Source: Temperatibacter marinus
Lineage (GTDB): Bacteria; Pseudomonadota; Alphaproteobacteria; Sphingomonadales; Kordiimonadaceae
Assembly (NCBI RefSeq): GCF_031598375.1
Contig: NZ_CP123872.1
Location: 62,001-126,000 of the forward strand
Direction of reading: 5' to 3'
DNA length: 64,000 nt
Part shown: piece after piece, positions 27,322-37,433 of the stretch
Position numbering within the stretch: position 1 is the first letter of the stretch
How the letters are laid out: every line of letters begins with the position of its first letter
Made by a program: the position numbers and the translations under genes
The notes under the pieces: model-generated
The model's database searches: none
Told to the model about the DNA's origin: nothing
Seen by the model: the letters and a program-made list of their open reading frames with translations, nothing else

Positions 27322-28224
27322 TTAAGGCATGGCTTCGCCCGACCATGCTTCTACTATTTCATACCATTCTACCCGATTTATATGTACCGAAACTGAACGA
27401 ACTGACTCTCTTATGCGTTTTGGAGATTGGGTTCCCAAAATTGGAATCATCTTAGATCCATGCATCATGAGAAATTTCAGAGCCACATGCCAAGCCTCAA
27501 CATTTTCACGCTCAGCTATCGATTGTAAGATCTTAAAAACGCGCACTGCTTTTTCACCTGATTCTTCTGCAGCATCAGCAGAGGTAAGCGCACCGCCCCC
27601 TAAAGGAGACCAAGCTAATACTGCGGCATCAATTTCTTGAGCAAAATCTGTTACCCCATTAAAGAAGGCATCCATATTAGCAGGAGACACTTCTGGCTGC
27701 ACGGAAACTAAAGGAATTTTTAACCATGATTTTAGAGCGCGCATCTGGTCGGCACTATAATTGGACACACCCGCTGCTTTAATCTTACCTTGCTCATATA
27801 GGGTGTTTAATGCCTCTGCAACGTCTTGCCATGGGGTCTGTAAATCGGGCCGATGAATTTGATAAAGGTCAATCACATCAACGCCTAAACGTGTCAGGGA
27901 TCTTTCACATGCCTCGATCAGATAGCCTTTTTCGCTTCGATAAGGTCCCGGAAGATAGACACCCCCTTTTGTTGCTACAATCATCTGGTCGCGTAGTGCA
28001 GGGCTCCCTCTTAGAACATCGCCTTGTAATGTTTCAGCATCACCAAATCCTTGGGTACCATCGTAGCCATAGACGTCTGCATTATCCATTAGGGTGATAC
28101 CCACATCTAAAGCAGTTTCTATTTTTTCTTGAGCTATTTTTACAGTTGATCCTGCGAAACGCCAAAACCCAAAAGCTAAGGGCCCTGCACCGAGTTCTAT
28201 ACCCGGCAAATATACTTGGCTCAT
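27322..28224 (-). CDS. aldo/keto reductase family oxidoreductase
   Basis: A 300-residue NADPH-dependent carbonyl reductase with a TIM-barrel fold. The catalytic tetrad can be read: D and Y in 'LMDNADVYGYD', K in 'VATKGG' and H in 'YQIHRPD'. 'KAAGVSNYS' and 'PILGTQSPKRIRES' match the cofactor-binding end. It resembles the YdhF-like subgroup. The substrate is unknown. GAGGAA is eight bases before the ATG. It is 55 bases upstream of the RTX gene on the same strand and divergent from the RHH gene. Confidence 0.92.
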   Translation of the reverse strand: MSQVYLPGIELGAGPLAFGFWRFAGSTVKIAQEKIETALDVGITLMDNADVYGYDGTQGFGDAETLQGDVLRGSPALRDQMIVATKGGVYLPGPYRSEKGYLIEACERSLTRLGVDVIDLYQIHRPDLQTPWQDVAEALNTLYEQGKIKAAGVSNYSADQMRALKSWLKIPLVSVQPEVSPANMDAFFNGVTDFAQEIDAAVLAWSPLGGGALTSADAAEESGEKAVRVFKILQSIAERENVEAWHVALKFLMMHGSKMIPILGTQSPKRIRESVRSVSVHINRVEWYEIVEAWSGEAMP

Positions 28225-28340
28225 GCCTATTCCTCTTCATACTACTCTTAAAGAGCGCTCCCCCGAGCATTCTCAAAACGCAATTACTTTAGCATTTTGA
28301 TTTAAAATACAAGATACTGAAAAACATGCACGAGAAATGT

Positions 28341-28369
28341 TTGAATTTTACGTATTTTTTTACATACTA
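28341..28369 (+). promoter_or_regulatory. predicted promoter of the RHH gene, leaderless arrangement
   Basis: TTGAAT (28341-28346) is followed by CATACT (28363-28368, spacing 16) or ATACTA (28364-28369, spacing 17). The predicted transcription start falls at or within a base or two of the ATG at 28375. Confidence 0.45.
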
Positions 28370-28374
28370 AACTC

Positions 28375-28611
28375 ATGCTTGATCTAAAAAAAACCAAACT
28401 AGAGAAACATTCCGTGACCATTTCTGGTCATAGAACAAGTATTTCTTTGGAAAGTGGGTTTTGGGCCCAGTTTCGCAGGATCGCAGAAACAGAAGAGATT
28501 TCTCTCAATGAACTCATTAGACAGCTGGACGAGGCCCGAACAGGAAGCTTGTCAGGTGCCATGCGCGTCTATGTCTTAGAACAATTAGAAAAAGAAATAT
28601 CCGGCGACTAA
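28375..28611 (+). CDS. ribbon-helix-helix domain protein
   Basis: A 78-residue protein of the RHH_4 type (PF13467-like). 'KHSVTISGHRTSISLESGFWAQFRRIA' would give the beta strand and first helix, and 'ISLNELIRQLDEAR' the second. Short RHH proteins bind DNA as dimers, but members of this family are widespread in Alphaproteobacteria without known targets. No Shine-Dalgarno sequence precedes the ATG, and a promoter lies directly upstream, suggesting a leaderless mRNA. Its last four bases overlap the convergent AsmA gene. Confidence 0.85.
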   Translation: MLDLKKTKLEKHSVTISGHRTSISLESGFWAQFRRIAETEEISLNELIRQLDEARTGSLSGAMRVYVLEQLEKEISGD

Positions 28612-31600
28612 TGGTCGCTCCCAACGACAGGGTCCGCGCTACCCTCTTCTGAGACCGCACTATCCTCTTTTGATACAGGGGCGTCTCTTAGTTGCTGTTT
28701 CATTGCTTCTAAATAGATCTTCTGTTTTTGCCTTAGGGAGGGCAAGATTGCTTGGAAAACCATCATCACGGGAGAAAGACCTTTAGTCTGTGAGAGGACC
28801 TCACGAATTTTACTTCGACGGTCCTGTTGAACCCGATCCAAAACAAAAGCGTCAAGAATTTGACTGTTCACCCTGACTACAGGCCTTGCAAGAGATCCTG
28901 ACGCGCTGCCTTCTAAGGTGACGGTTTCGGGCAACGCCCCAAATTTAACTTTACCTGCCATAGTTGTTGTTAATGCAGCTAAGTTGACTTGACCACTCCC
29001 GCTAAGAGTTCCCCACCCCCCCGTTATTGACGCCTCTTCAAGAAGAGCCACCCCGCCGTCGACGATCATGGACGTTTTCAACCGCTCAAAATCAGTATTT
29101 CCTAACATATGCCATTGTTTAGACTTTGAAAGATACTGTGCATACTCTGCCTCTGTTCTCGCTGCCCAACTTAAAGCACCCAAATCAAAGCCAGACACTT
29201 CCCCTTGTGTCGCTGCAAAGTTTATAGACCCTTTAAGGCTTGAAACTAAAGCATGAGGAGAAGATCCACTGCCTTTTAAAGACACATTCAAGTCAAGGGT
29301 TGTCCCGATAAATGGTGAGGCATTTTGAAAACTAGAGACAGTCTCAAATGTTGGATCTTTGACTGTGACGTCAAACGCTCTTTCCTTTTTGTTTATTTGA
29401 TAGAGGAACGTCGCTTCAACATAATCATCCAACCCAACTCTTTCTGCTTTAAAATCAACAATCGCAAGCTCTGCCTTCGTCAGGTTATGCTGAACAGACT
29501 GTTCGACCTTGAAAGAAAGAGTATCAAATCTCTGCCCAAAGAGCCTCACATTTTTAGCAGTAACTGCTGCATACCCTTTTAAAAATGGCAAGGTGATTTC
29601 TGTGAAAGGTTTAGCAGAAAATTCTCCCCCATCCTCAGCGCTAAACCCGACAGGATAGACGTCCAATCGATCGAAGTTCAATGTCAAATTATACTGAGCC
29701 TGTCCTGACTGCGGAACCATCACATCGCCTTCACCAGATAGCTCATAAGAGGCAGCCGCTGCTTTTAAATTCATAATGGATAGTGTATTGTTCTGGTATA
29801 GAAAATCAGTAGAAAGGGATGAGACACTGGCCTCTATGAAAGGTAAAGCCTCTCCCCATTTACGGCCAAAGAATTGAGTCGGTTTAAAGGCCCCTATGTT
29901 TAATTGCCCTGAGAGCTGATCTGCTTCTTTAGAATAGGTGATATCAACAGGAACATCAGAAATATGACCAACCGCAGCGCCGGAAACCACGGCTCCCTTT
30001 TTGTTCAAATTTAGGCTTAAATTTGCTGCGACCCCTGCATGCAATCCTTGAAGACGCAGCCCTGATAATTGCTGTCTTATATCAGTCTGCTTCCACTTCC
30101 CTTCGAGGGAATAATCAAGAAAGGAAGTGCCCCCGATCACGTCCCCTGTCAAGGTAAGGTCGCCTTCTGTGGATGATATATTGAGTGCTAGTGAAGCTTT
30201 ATCATAATCACCGGTCAACGAGGCAGAAAAGGATAAATTTTCCCCGGTGTAATCGGCTCCTGGAATGAAGATCTGTCCAAATAACGGCGCAAGAGGCATA
30301 TATGTTTTTACGAAGGATGGTTTGAGGTTGCTGGATTGAAAGTGCACGTCCACAGGCGCTTTCTTCTCTCCGGAGATATCGATTAATCCTGCAAGGCTTA
30401 CCTGACCCTCGCCCTCTATATCCATAGATAACCGGTCGATTTTAATCTGAGATTGTTGACGCTCAGCAATAACCTTCACCTTTTCATACTTGCGCCCTTC
30501 AAAATATAATCTGTCTGTTTTAAAATTGAATGAATGAGGTAAAAGACCGAGTCTTTTTTCCAGCCCAATCTTTTCCGTAAAAAGGGTCGTCATGTAAGGG
30601 TCAAAATTAAGCGAGTCTAAGCTGATATCAAGATGCTGAAGTGTTTTTTCTTGTCTATCTCCTGAAGCGTGCCCCTTAAATTTTGTTGCATCAAGTAAAC
30701 CGTTAACATCCGAGAGCTGCCAAGAATTTTTAGCAACTTCAAGAGCTGTGTTATAGATTTCAAAGGTGGCTAATCGCCCTGCTTCAACTTGCTCTATACC
30801 TTCGACACCAATCCATCCAAAAAATGATTTGGCATCAGCCGACTGCAGCGAGAGATTCCCTTTGAAATTTTCATCTACGAGATGATAATGACCATCTAAA
30901 GATAAATCTGTAACTCCTGGCAATAAAGCTTTAAAGGCAGTGATCTCAATCTGGTCACCCGAAAGAACAAGTTGCATCGAAAGCTGTTTCAATGTTTCTT
31001 CTTCTCCTTGAAGGCCTTGCACAAGGACATCAAGAGACACTGATTTAAGCGCGTGATTTAGCTGCTCTTCAACTGAAAGTGAAAACCCACTGAGCATGGG
31101 GAGATCTATGACACCAAACTTTACCTGTCCAGACAATCCCTTGTTCGCAGAATACTCAAAAGAAGCTGATCCAGGCGTATCAATAAGGGAGAAAGCAAAG
31201 CTTTTCGCGCGAAATATATCTGCTTCTTGTTCAACCCTTAAATCAAAATCAAATGGGACAGATGCCCCGGCTAAAGTGGCACTTTGTGCTGTGACATCCA
31301 AAAGATTATTCACTGCCGTATCAAGCCGGTCTCCTTTAAAGGATATGCGCCCTAATAAGGGGTGAAATTGATTGTTAACTCGACCAGAAAAAAGCAGCCG
31401 CCCGCCAGGAAGCCCGGCTTCAAGACGCGCAGACATATTGCCCATTGTACCTACAGGCTGAAACTTCGCTGCCAGCGTTATGGGAACATCGTTTGTTAAA
31501 ATGAGAGCTGTGATCGTTTTACTATTGGTGTCTTCTCTCTCTTCAAACGTAAGAGACCTGATTGCAATTTGCTGAACATAATTTGAGAGCGTAACAAAGC

Positions 31601-32036
31601 TAATGGTGCTGTTTGAGATTTTCAAGCGTCCAAGTGCTGGACTAATAAAAGATTGTTCCCCAACAGTTTCTTCAACATCGCCGAGCGTCCATTTCCCGTT
31701 TTCCTGTTCTTGCACAGATACTTTTGCACCGGTTAACGTCATATCAACTGGAATAATGTCACCCTGTAATAAGGGGACAGGCGCAAGAAGCATATCAATA
31801 GCCTTCACATTCCCAACCACCTCAACTTTAACATCATTGGCCGTTATTCTTGGATAAGGCAATAAAGTCGCTTGAATATCCCCAGATAATGTAACCCGGC
31901 TACCAAGCTGTTCTTGCATAAGATTTTCAATAACGTCTCGGTAACTATTCCAATTGATTAGGCTCGGCAGCAATAAAGCCCCTGCTATTGCGAGTACAAT
32001 GGTCATACCAATGATATGTCTAATTCTAACTTTCAA
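28608..32036 (-). CDS. AsmA family outer-envelope assembly protein
   Basis: A 1142-residue protein starting at TTG (32036) with GGGG six bases upstream; the nearby ATG is out of frame. It has an N-terminal membrane helix (about 8-25) followed by 'LINWNSYRDVIENLMQEQLG' and 'VTLSGDIQATLLPYPRI', the hallmark start of AsmA proteins. A very long beta-rich periplasmic region and a C-terminal AsmA-like repeat ('SLKGSINFAATQGEVSGFDL', 'GSGQVNLAA', 'VTLEGSASGSLARP') follow. AsmA-like proteins are thought to bridge the periplasm and move phospholipids to the outer membrane. The protein is longer than E. coli AsmA (617), within the range seen in Alphaproteobacteria. Confidence 0.87.
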   Translation of the reverse strand: MKVRIRHIIGMTIVLAIAGALLLPSLINWNSYRDVIENLMQEQLGSRVTLSGDIQATLLPYPRITANDVKVEVVGNVKAIDMLLAPVPLLQGDIIPVDMTLTGAKVSVQEQENGKWTLGDVEETVGEQSFISPALGRLKISNSTISFVTLSNYVQQIAIRSLTFEEREDTNSKTITALILTNDVPITLAAKFQPVGTMGNMSARLEAGLPGGRLLFSGRVNNQFHPLLGRISFKGDRLDTAVNNLLDVTAQSATLAGASVPFDFDLRVEQEADIFRAKSFAFSLIDTPGSASFEYSANKGLSGQVKFGVIDLPMLSGFSLSVEEQLNHALKSVSLDVLVQGLQGEEETLKQLSMQLVLSGDQIEITAFKALLPGVTDLSLDGHYHLVDENFKGNLSLQSADAKSFFGWIGVEGIEQVEAGRLATFEIYNTALEVAKNSWQLSDVNGLLDATKFKGHASGDRQEKTLQHLDISLDSLNFDPYMTTLFTEKIGLEKRLGLLPHSFNFKTDRLYFEGRKYEKVKVIAERQQSQIKIDRLSMDIEGEGQVSLAGLIDISGEKKAPVDVHFQSSNLKPSFVKTYMPLAPLFGQIFIPGADYTGENLSFSASLTGDYDKASLALNISSTEGDLTLTGDVIGGTSFLDYSLEGKWKQTDIRQQLSGLRLQGLHAGVAANLSLNLNKKGAVVSGAAVGHISDVPVDITYSKEADQLSGQLNIGAFKPTQFFGRKWGEALPFIEASVSSLSTDFLYQNNTLSIMNLKAAAASYELSGEGDVMVPQSGQAQYNLTLNFDRLDVYPVGFSAEDGGEFSAKPFTEITLPFLKGYAAVTAKNVRLFGQRFDTLSFKVEQSVQHNLTKAELAIVDFKAERVGLDDYVEATFLYQINKKERAFDVTVKDPTFETVSSFQNASPFIGTTLDLNVSLKGSGSSPHALVSSLKGSINFAATQGEVSGFDLGALSWAARTEAEYAQYLSKSKQWHMLGNTDFERLKTSMIVDGGVALLEEASITGGWGTLSGSGQVNLAALTTTMAGKVKFGALPETVTLEGSASGSLARPVVRVNSQILDAFVLDRVQQDRRSKIREVLSQTKGLSPVMMVFQAILPSLRQKQKIYLEAMKQQLRDAPVSKEDSAVSEEGSADPVVGSDH

Positions 32037-32186
32037 ATCATGCCCCGCTCTATTTTATCCTGTCATACAATCGTATTTATATGGCTTTTTCAAGTCAGAT
32101 AGATCATTGTCTCAAAATTATATTTTGCAGCCTTTAGTTATTTCAGTAAAGTGCTCTTATTGAAATAAGGATGAGAAGCCGCCTCT

Positions 32187-33962
32187 ATGGTTAACGTCTA
32201 CAAAAAATTAAGCCGCCGTATCAGAGCAAACCTCTATGGAAAAGGGCAATCTGAACAATGGCTCCTCATGGGTCTTGCCACTTTTATAGGAATAGTCGCT
32301 GGATACGGGGCAATTGGCTTTTATCTTGGTATTGATCATCTCATTCACTTTGTTTTTGGCGGCAGTGAAAAAAACCTAGCAACGATCGCTCGTGAGTTGC
32401 CCTGGTGGCATATCATTGGGGCCCTGGTCTTAGGGGGGTTAATCATTGGCCAGCTTTTACGTTTTCTTCCAGAAAAGCGCAGCAGCGGCGTTCCTCATGT
32501 CATTGAAGCTGTAGCACTGAAAAATGGCCATATCCCATTCAGGCAAGGCCTGCTTTCTGCAGGCATAACAATTACAAGCCTTGGTTTCGGTGCTTCTGCG
32601 GGACGTGAAGGACCTGTCGTTCATTTAGGGGCAACGCTTTCGAGCGGGTTAGTGCGCTGGTTAAATCTTTCACCTGCCCTTATGAGAACTTTACTTGGGT
32701 GTGGTGTTGCCGCAGCCGTTGCCGCGAGCTTTAATGCCCCCATCGCTGGCGTCTTCTTTGCCCTAGAAGTGATCATTGGTCACTATGCTTTGCATGTCTT
32801 CACCCCCATAGTCATCTCTGCAATCATTGGCACCATCATTAGTCGGATTCATCTAGGCGACTTCCCAGCCTTCAGTCTGCCCGATTATACAATATCTAGT
32901 TTTGCTGAAATTCCTGCCTTCTTTATTCTTGGAATCGTATGCAGTGTCATAGCAATTTGTTTTATGATGGCAATGGATAAAGCGGATAAGTTAAGGCAGC
33001 GTCAAGACACCATAATACCCTATTGGATTCAACCTGCCATTGGCGGCCTTCTGGTCGGGTCCATTGCCCTTTTATATCCTGAAGTTCTCAGCGTAGGATA
33101 TGAGGCCACATCGAATGCTCTAATGGGAAGCTACGATCTCAAATTCCTAGTTGCTCTCTTAGCGGCAAAAATCATTGCGACAGTTATCACACTCGCAACT
33201 CGATTCGGCGGCGGAATTTTTTCTCCTTCTCTCTTCATAGGAGCGATGACCGGCGGTGCATTTGGTCTGATTGCTGCTAGTCTTTCTCCAGTGGCTGCCA
33301 GCGATCCCGGTGTATACGCCATTGTCGGCATGGGCGCTGTTGCTTCTTCGGTCTTGGGGGCTCCCATTTCTACGATGTTGATTGTCTTTGAAATTACCGG
33401 AGACTACAGCGTGACCATTGCTGTAATGATCGCGTCGAGTGTTGCAAGCATGTTTACAGGCATGTTTTATAATAAGAGTTTCTTCTTCATGCAGTTGGCA
33501 AATAAAGGTGTCCATCTAGAGTCCGGTCGTGCCAGTTATGTGCTGAAATCCCAAAAAGTGAAAGATCATTATAGCCGTGATTTTTTCACAATCCGTCACA
33601 CAGATAGCCTTGAGAATGCTCGGGACCTTTTGATTGCTCAGGAAGGTGGAAAATTGATCGTTACAGGGCAGGATGGTTTGCTCAAAGGATTGGTTTCTTT
33701 TAATCAAATTCCCTTGTCTTCATCGGAAATTGAAGAAGCAAAAGACAAAACTATAGGGGATGTTTGTGATGATGATCCAGTCGTTGTCTATGGAGATGAT
33801 CCTCTGGAATTGGCCCTCCAATTAATGGAGGGCAGCCAAGAGAATATTTTGCCCGTTCTTGAAACGATTGAGACGCCTGTTCTTATCGGTATTATCCACC
33901 AAAGTGATGTTATACAGGAATATAATAAAGCCTTGCTGGAAAGCCAAGGACAGGATAGATAA
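32187..33962 (+). CDS. ClC family chloride channel/transporter with CBS domains
   Basis: A 591-residue integral membrane protein with about ten or more hydrophobic helices (25-430) and a CBS pair (about 455-585). Selectivity motifs are 'RSSGVPH' (GSGIP equivalent, with the chloride-binding serine), 'GREGPVVH' with the gating glutamate, and 'GGGIFSPSLFIGAMTGG'. At the place of the internal proton glutamate of E. coli ClC (second E of 'IIEEM'), this protein has 'ALEVIIG', i.e. valine. This suggests channel-like or altered proton coupling, by inference. It heads an apparent row with uvrD (32 bases) and prmA (18 bases). Confidence 0.9.
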   Translation: MVNVYKKLSRRIRANLYGKGQSEQWLLMGLATFIGIVAGYGAIGFYLGIDHLIHFVFGGSEKNLATIARELPWWHIIGALVLGGLIIGQLLRFLPEKRSSGVPHVIEAVALKNGHIPFRQGLLSAGITITSLGFGASAGREGPVVHLGATLSSGLVRWLNLSPALMRTLLGCGVAAAVAASFNAPIAGVFFALEVIIGHYALHVFTPIVISAIIGTIISRIHLGDFPAFSLPDYTISSFAEIPAFFILGIVCSVIAICFMMAMDKADKLRQRQDTIIPYWIQPAIGGLLVGSIALLYPEVLSVGYEATSNALMGSYDLKFLVALLAAKIIATVITLATRFGGGIFSPSLFIGAMTGGAFGLIAASLSPVAASDPGVYAIVGMGAVASSVLGAPISTMLIVFEITGDYSVTIAVMIASSVASMFTGMFYNKSFFFMQLANKGVHLESGRASYVLKSQKVKDHYSRDFFTIRHTDSLENARDLLIAQEGGKLIVTGQDGLLKGLVSFNQIPLSSSEIEEAKDKTIGDVCDDDPVVVYGDDPLELALQLMEGSQENILPVLETIETPVLIGIIHQSDVIQEYNKALLESQGQDR

Positions 33963-33994
33963 ACAATAGTCTTAACCCCCTCAAGGAAATATGA

Positions 33995-36418
33995 ATGCCT
34001 ACAGATCCTTTCGATTTGGATGATTTGAGCCCCGTTGGAACTTCTTCTCAGGCCTCAGAGAGCAGCCAAGAACCTCTTTATCTTACCGAGCTGAATGAGG
34101 CGCAGAAAGAAGCTGTGTTAACTCTTGAAGGTCCAGTTTTGATGTTAGCAGGTGCAGGAACCGGCAAAACGAAAGCCTTGACTTCACGGCTAGCTCATAT
34201 CGTTCATACAAGAACAGCAGCCCCCTGGAATATTTTATCTGTTACATTCACAAATAAGGCTGCACGAGAGATGCAGGACCGCGTTGCTGTGGCTCTCGGT
34301 CAGTCCGTTGAAGGACTTTGGTTTGGAACATTTCATTCAATCTGTAATAAAATTCTAAGGCGACATGCAGAACTTGTAGGTCTGCAACCCAACTTCACAA
34401 TCTTAGACACAGATGACCAAATCCGTCTTCTCAAGCAATTGATCAAAGCGGAAGGCATCGATGACAAAAAATGGCCTGCTCGTCAAATGGCTGGATTAAT
34501 TGATCGCTGGAAGAATAAAGCGATCATGGCTGACAAATTACCAAGCAGTGAAGGCTCTGCTTTTGCAAATGGACTTGGTGGTAAGATTTACAGTCTTTAT
34601 CAAGAACGCCTCAAAATTCTAAATGCTGTTGATTTCGGTGATTTAATTTTATTAAACATTCACCTCTTTCAAACCCATCCGGATATCCTCTCTCGCTATC
34701 ATAGTCAATTTCGCTATCTTCTTGTCGATGAGTATCAAGATACAAATGTTGCTCAATATCTTTGGTTAAGACTGTTAGCTCAGAAAAGCAAAAACATCTG
34801 CTGTGTGGGTGATGATGATCAATCCATTTATGGGTGGCGAGGTGCAGAAGTAGGAAATATTTTAAGGTTTTCTGAAGATTTTCCAGGAGCAAAGGTTGTT
34901 AGACTTGAACAAAACTATCGATCTACAGGCCATATTCTAGCTGCCGCAAGTAAATTAATTGCTGGCAATGAAAACCGTTTAGGCAAGACTTTATGGACCG
35001 CAGGCGGGGACGGCGATCCTATCAAAGTGCGCGGTGTCTGGGATGCTCCAGAAGAAGCACGCACAATCGGCGATGAGGTAGAGTCTCTTCAGCGGAAACA
35101 TGTGGCCCTAAACGAGATCGCCATTCTGGTCAGAGCAGGCTTTCAAACTCGTGAATTTGAGGAACGTATGCTGACCTTAGGCCTCCCATATCGAATAATT
35201 GGAGGACCGAGATTTTATGAGCGTGCCGAGATTAGAGATGCCTTAGCTTATCTTCGTGTAGTTGCACAGCCTGATGATGACTTAGCCTTTGAGAGGATTG
35301 TTAACACTCCGAAACGAGGCATTGGTCAAACAAGTGTTCAAAAAGTTCATGAGATGGCCCGTGAACTTGGGACCAGTGTAAGCTATGCCGTCCGTCATGC
35401 CGTGTCAAAGGACCGTATCCGAGGCAAAGCGAAAACAAACCTCGTTAGGCTTATGGATGATTTTGATCGATGGCGCGGTCTCTCGCGAACCCTGTCTCAT
35501 ACTGACTTAGCCGAGACAATTTTAGATGAGAGTGGCTACACTGAAATGTGGCAAAATGACAAGGCCCCTGATGCGCCTGGTCGCTTAGAGAATTTAAAAG
35601 AACTCATCAATGCTATGGGGGAATTTGATAGTCTCGCCGGCTTCCTTGAGCATATTGGCCTTGTGATGGAAAATGATGAGCGGGCAGGAGAAGATAAAGT
35701 AACCATCATGACATTGCACGCTTCCAAAGGCCTAGAGTTTGAACATGTTTTTCTGCCTGGATGGGAAGAAGGTGTCTTCCCTAGTCAGCGGTCTTTGGAT
35801 GAGACAGGCTTAAAAGGATTAGAAGAAGAGAGACGCCTTGCCTATGTTGGGATCACACGTGCCCGCGAGCAAGCTTATGTTTTCTATGCTGCAAATCGTC
35901 AAATCTTTGGGCAATGGACCAATTGTGTTCCAAGTCGCTTCATTGAAGAGCTACCAGAAGAACATATTGAACTGGATGCTGCACAAGGCCTCTATGGATC
36001 TAAGCAATCAAGCGGGTACGAGGCCTATTCTCAGCGGAACAGCTGGCAAGAGGATGACTGGCAAAGCTCGGGGGCGACAAATAGATCAGGAGAAACGACT
36101 CCTTATGTTTGGGGGCAAACAAAATCAAAGGACAATCGCTCGGATTACGGGGATAAATTTGGTCCTGGATGGAAGCGCGCTCAAAAACTCAATGAGGGTA
36201 AAAAATTCTTAGACTTAACACCCGCCAGTCAAATCAGAGCAAAAAAGAAACAAACGTCCCAGAAAAAAACCGTCAGCCGTTATGCAATTGGAGAACGTGT
36301 TTTCCATGATAAATTCGGAGGGGGAATTATTGAGGATATTGAAGGCGACAAACTCCTTGTAAACTTTGATCATGCAGGCGAAAAACGCATCATTGATCGG
36401 TTTGTAAAACCTGCATAA
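33995..36418 (+). CDS. uvrD: UvrD/PcrA-type ATP-dependent DNA helicase
   Basis: An 807-residue superfamily 1 helicase for nucleotide-excision and mismatch repair. Motif I is 'GAGTGKTKALTSR', motif II 'LLVDEYQDTN', motif III 'VGDDDQSIYGWRGAE', motif IV 'LEQNYRS', motif V 'VTIMTLHASKGLEFEHVFLPG' and motif VI 'EERRLAYVGITRAR'. The C-terminus carries the UvrD/PcrA tail 'GERVFHDKFGGGIIEDIEGD'. AAGGAAAT precedes the ATG. Whether it is UvrD or PcrA by strict orthology cannot be settled here. prmA follows after 18 bases. Confidence 0.95.
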   Translation: MPTDPFDLDDLSPVGTSSQASESSQEPLYLTELNEAQKEAVLTLEGPVLMLAGAGTGKTKALTSRLAHIVHTRTAAPWNILSVTFTNKAAREMQDRVAVALGQSVEGLWFGTFHSICNKILRRHAELVGLQPNFTILDTDDQIRLLKQLIKAEGIDDKKWPARQMAGLIDRWKNKAIMADKLPSSEGSAFANGLGGKIYSLYQERLKILNAVDFGDLILLNIHLFQTHPDILSRYHSQFRYLLVDEYQDTNVAQYLWLRLLAQKSKNICCVGDDDQSIYGWRGAEVGNILRFSEDFPGAKVVRLEQNYRSTGHILAAASKLIAGNENRLGKTLWTAGGDGDPIKVRGVWDAPEEARTIGDEVESLQRKHVALNEIAILVRAGFQTREFEERMLTLGLPYRIIGGPRFYERAEIRDALAYLRVVAQPDDDLAFERIVNTPKRGIGQTSVQKVHEMARELGTSVSYAVRHAVSKDRIRGKAKTNLVRLMDDFDRWRGLSRTLSHTDLAETILDESGYTEMWQNDKAPDAPGRLENLKELINAMGEFDSLAGFLEHIGLVMENDERAGEDKVTIMTLHASKGLEFEHVFLPGWEEGVFPSQRSLDETGLKGLEEERRLAYVGITRAREQAYVFYAANRQIFGQWTNCVPSRFIEELPEEHIELDAAQGLYGSKQSSGYEAYSQRNSWQEDDWQSSGATNRSGETTPYVWGQTKSKDNRSDYGDKFGPGWKRAQKLNEGKKFLDLTPASQIRAKKKQTSQKKTVSRYAIGERVFHDKFGGGIIEDIEGDKLLVNFDHAGEKRIIDRFVKPA

Positions 36419-36436
36419 AAGAGAAAGGCCCGTGGC

Positions 36437-37357
36437 ATGACCGCACCACACCCAGAACAGACTCTTGTTTTTACAGCCAGTTCTATCGTGACGCTAGAAC
36501 AAGCTGGCGCGCTTGAGACAGCCTTGGAACTGTTGAGCGAAGAGCAAGGGTTTTTACCACCCCTTCTCACCTATTACGAAATAAACAACGGCAAAGCATG
36601 GCAACTTGATATTTATTTTGAACAGGTAGTCGATCACCTATTACTGGATTCTTTGAAAGAGAGAGCACGCTTTTCTGAAATCATCTTTACGATCTCTGAG
36701 GTAGAAGATAAGGATTGGGTCAGTGAAACTCAAAAAGGCCTTGCGCCAGTGATTGCAGGACAATTTTTCGTCTACGGCAGTCACGATTCGGACAAAATAC
36801 CCGATAATAAAATCCCTCTCCTTGTGGATGCCTCTCAAGCATTTGGAACGGGGCATCATGAAACTACATGCGGTTGCTTAGAGTTGATTAATCACTTGGC
36901 CTCTGATCAAGCACCTGAGCATATTTTAGACGTCGGGACAGGAACTGGATTACTGGCCCTTGCGGCTCAACGTCTTTGGCCTCAAGCAAAAACACTAGCC
37001 AGCGACATTGACCCGATCGCGATTGAAGTGACTGAGCGTACATTGGCTGATAATAATACTGTCTCAACTCCTTTGAACACTGCCGGTATATCAACACTTG
37101 TCGCAATAGGCTTAGACCATCCTTCTTTCGAAAAGGCAGGCCCCTTTAATCTCGTTATTGCTAATATTCTCGCTGCGCCCTTAATTGATTTAGCCGCTGA
37201 TATTGCCGCAGTAACCGCACAGGAAGGATATGTTATTTTATCCGGCCTCCTGATTGAACAACAAAAAAATGTCCTCGCGGCATATAGCGCGCAAGGACTT
37301 AGGGAAGTGTGCAGAAAAGAGAAGGCCGATTGGGTTGCACTTTTACTTAAAAAGTAA
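36437..37357 (+). CDS. prmA: ribosomal protein L11 methyltransferase
   Basis: A 306-residue SAM-dependent enzyme that trimethylates ribosomal protein L11. The N-terminal substrate-recognition domain is followed by the catalytic domain with 'QAFGTGHHETTCGCLELI', the SAM-binding 'LDVGTGTGLLALAA', 'ASDIDPIAIEV' and 'LVIANILAAPLIDLA' (the NILA motif). Distance of 18 bases to uvrD suggests co-transcription. Confidence 0.94.
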   Translation: MTAPHPEQTLVFTASSIVTLEQAGALETALELLSEEQGFLPPLLTYYEINNGKAWQLDIYFEQVVDHLLLDSLKERARFSEIIFTISEVEDKDWVSETQKGLAPVIAGQFFVYGSHDSDKIPDNKIPLLVDASQAFGTGHHETTCGCLELINHLASDQAPEHILDVGTGTGLLALAAQRLWPQAKTLASDIDPIAIEVTERTLADNNTVSTPLNTAGISTLVAIGLDHPSFEKAGPFNLVIANILAAPLIDLAADIAAVTAQEGYVILSGLLIEQQKNVLAAYSAQGLREVCRKEKADWVALLLKK

Positions 37358-37433
37358 AGGGGAGGGAGAAAGCAACCCTGCCTTCAAAAATCCTAAGTCA
37401 TATTCCATAAGGAATACTCCCTAGGAAATACCG

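Noticed and set aside
37402-37415. Hairpin attcc-ataa-ggaat after the 63-residue gene
   Set aside because: Five base pairs only and the T-run is ten bases away; too weak to call a terminator.
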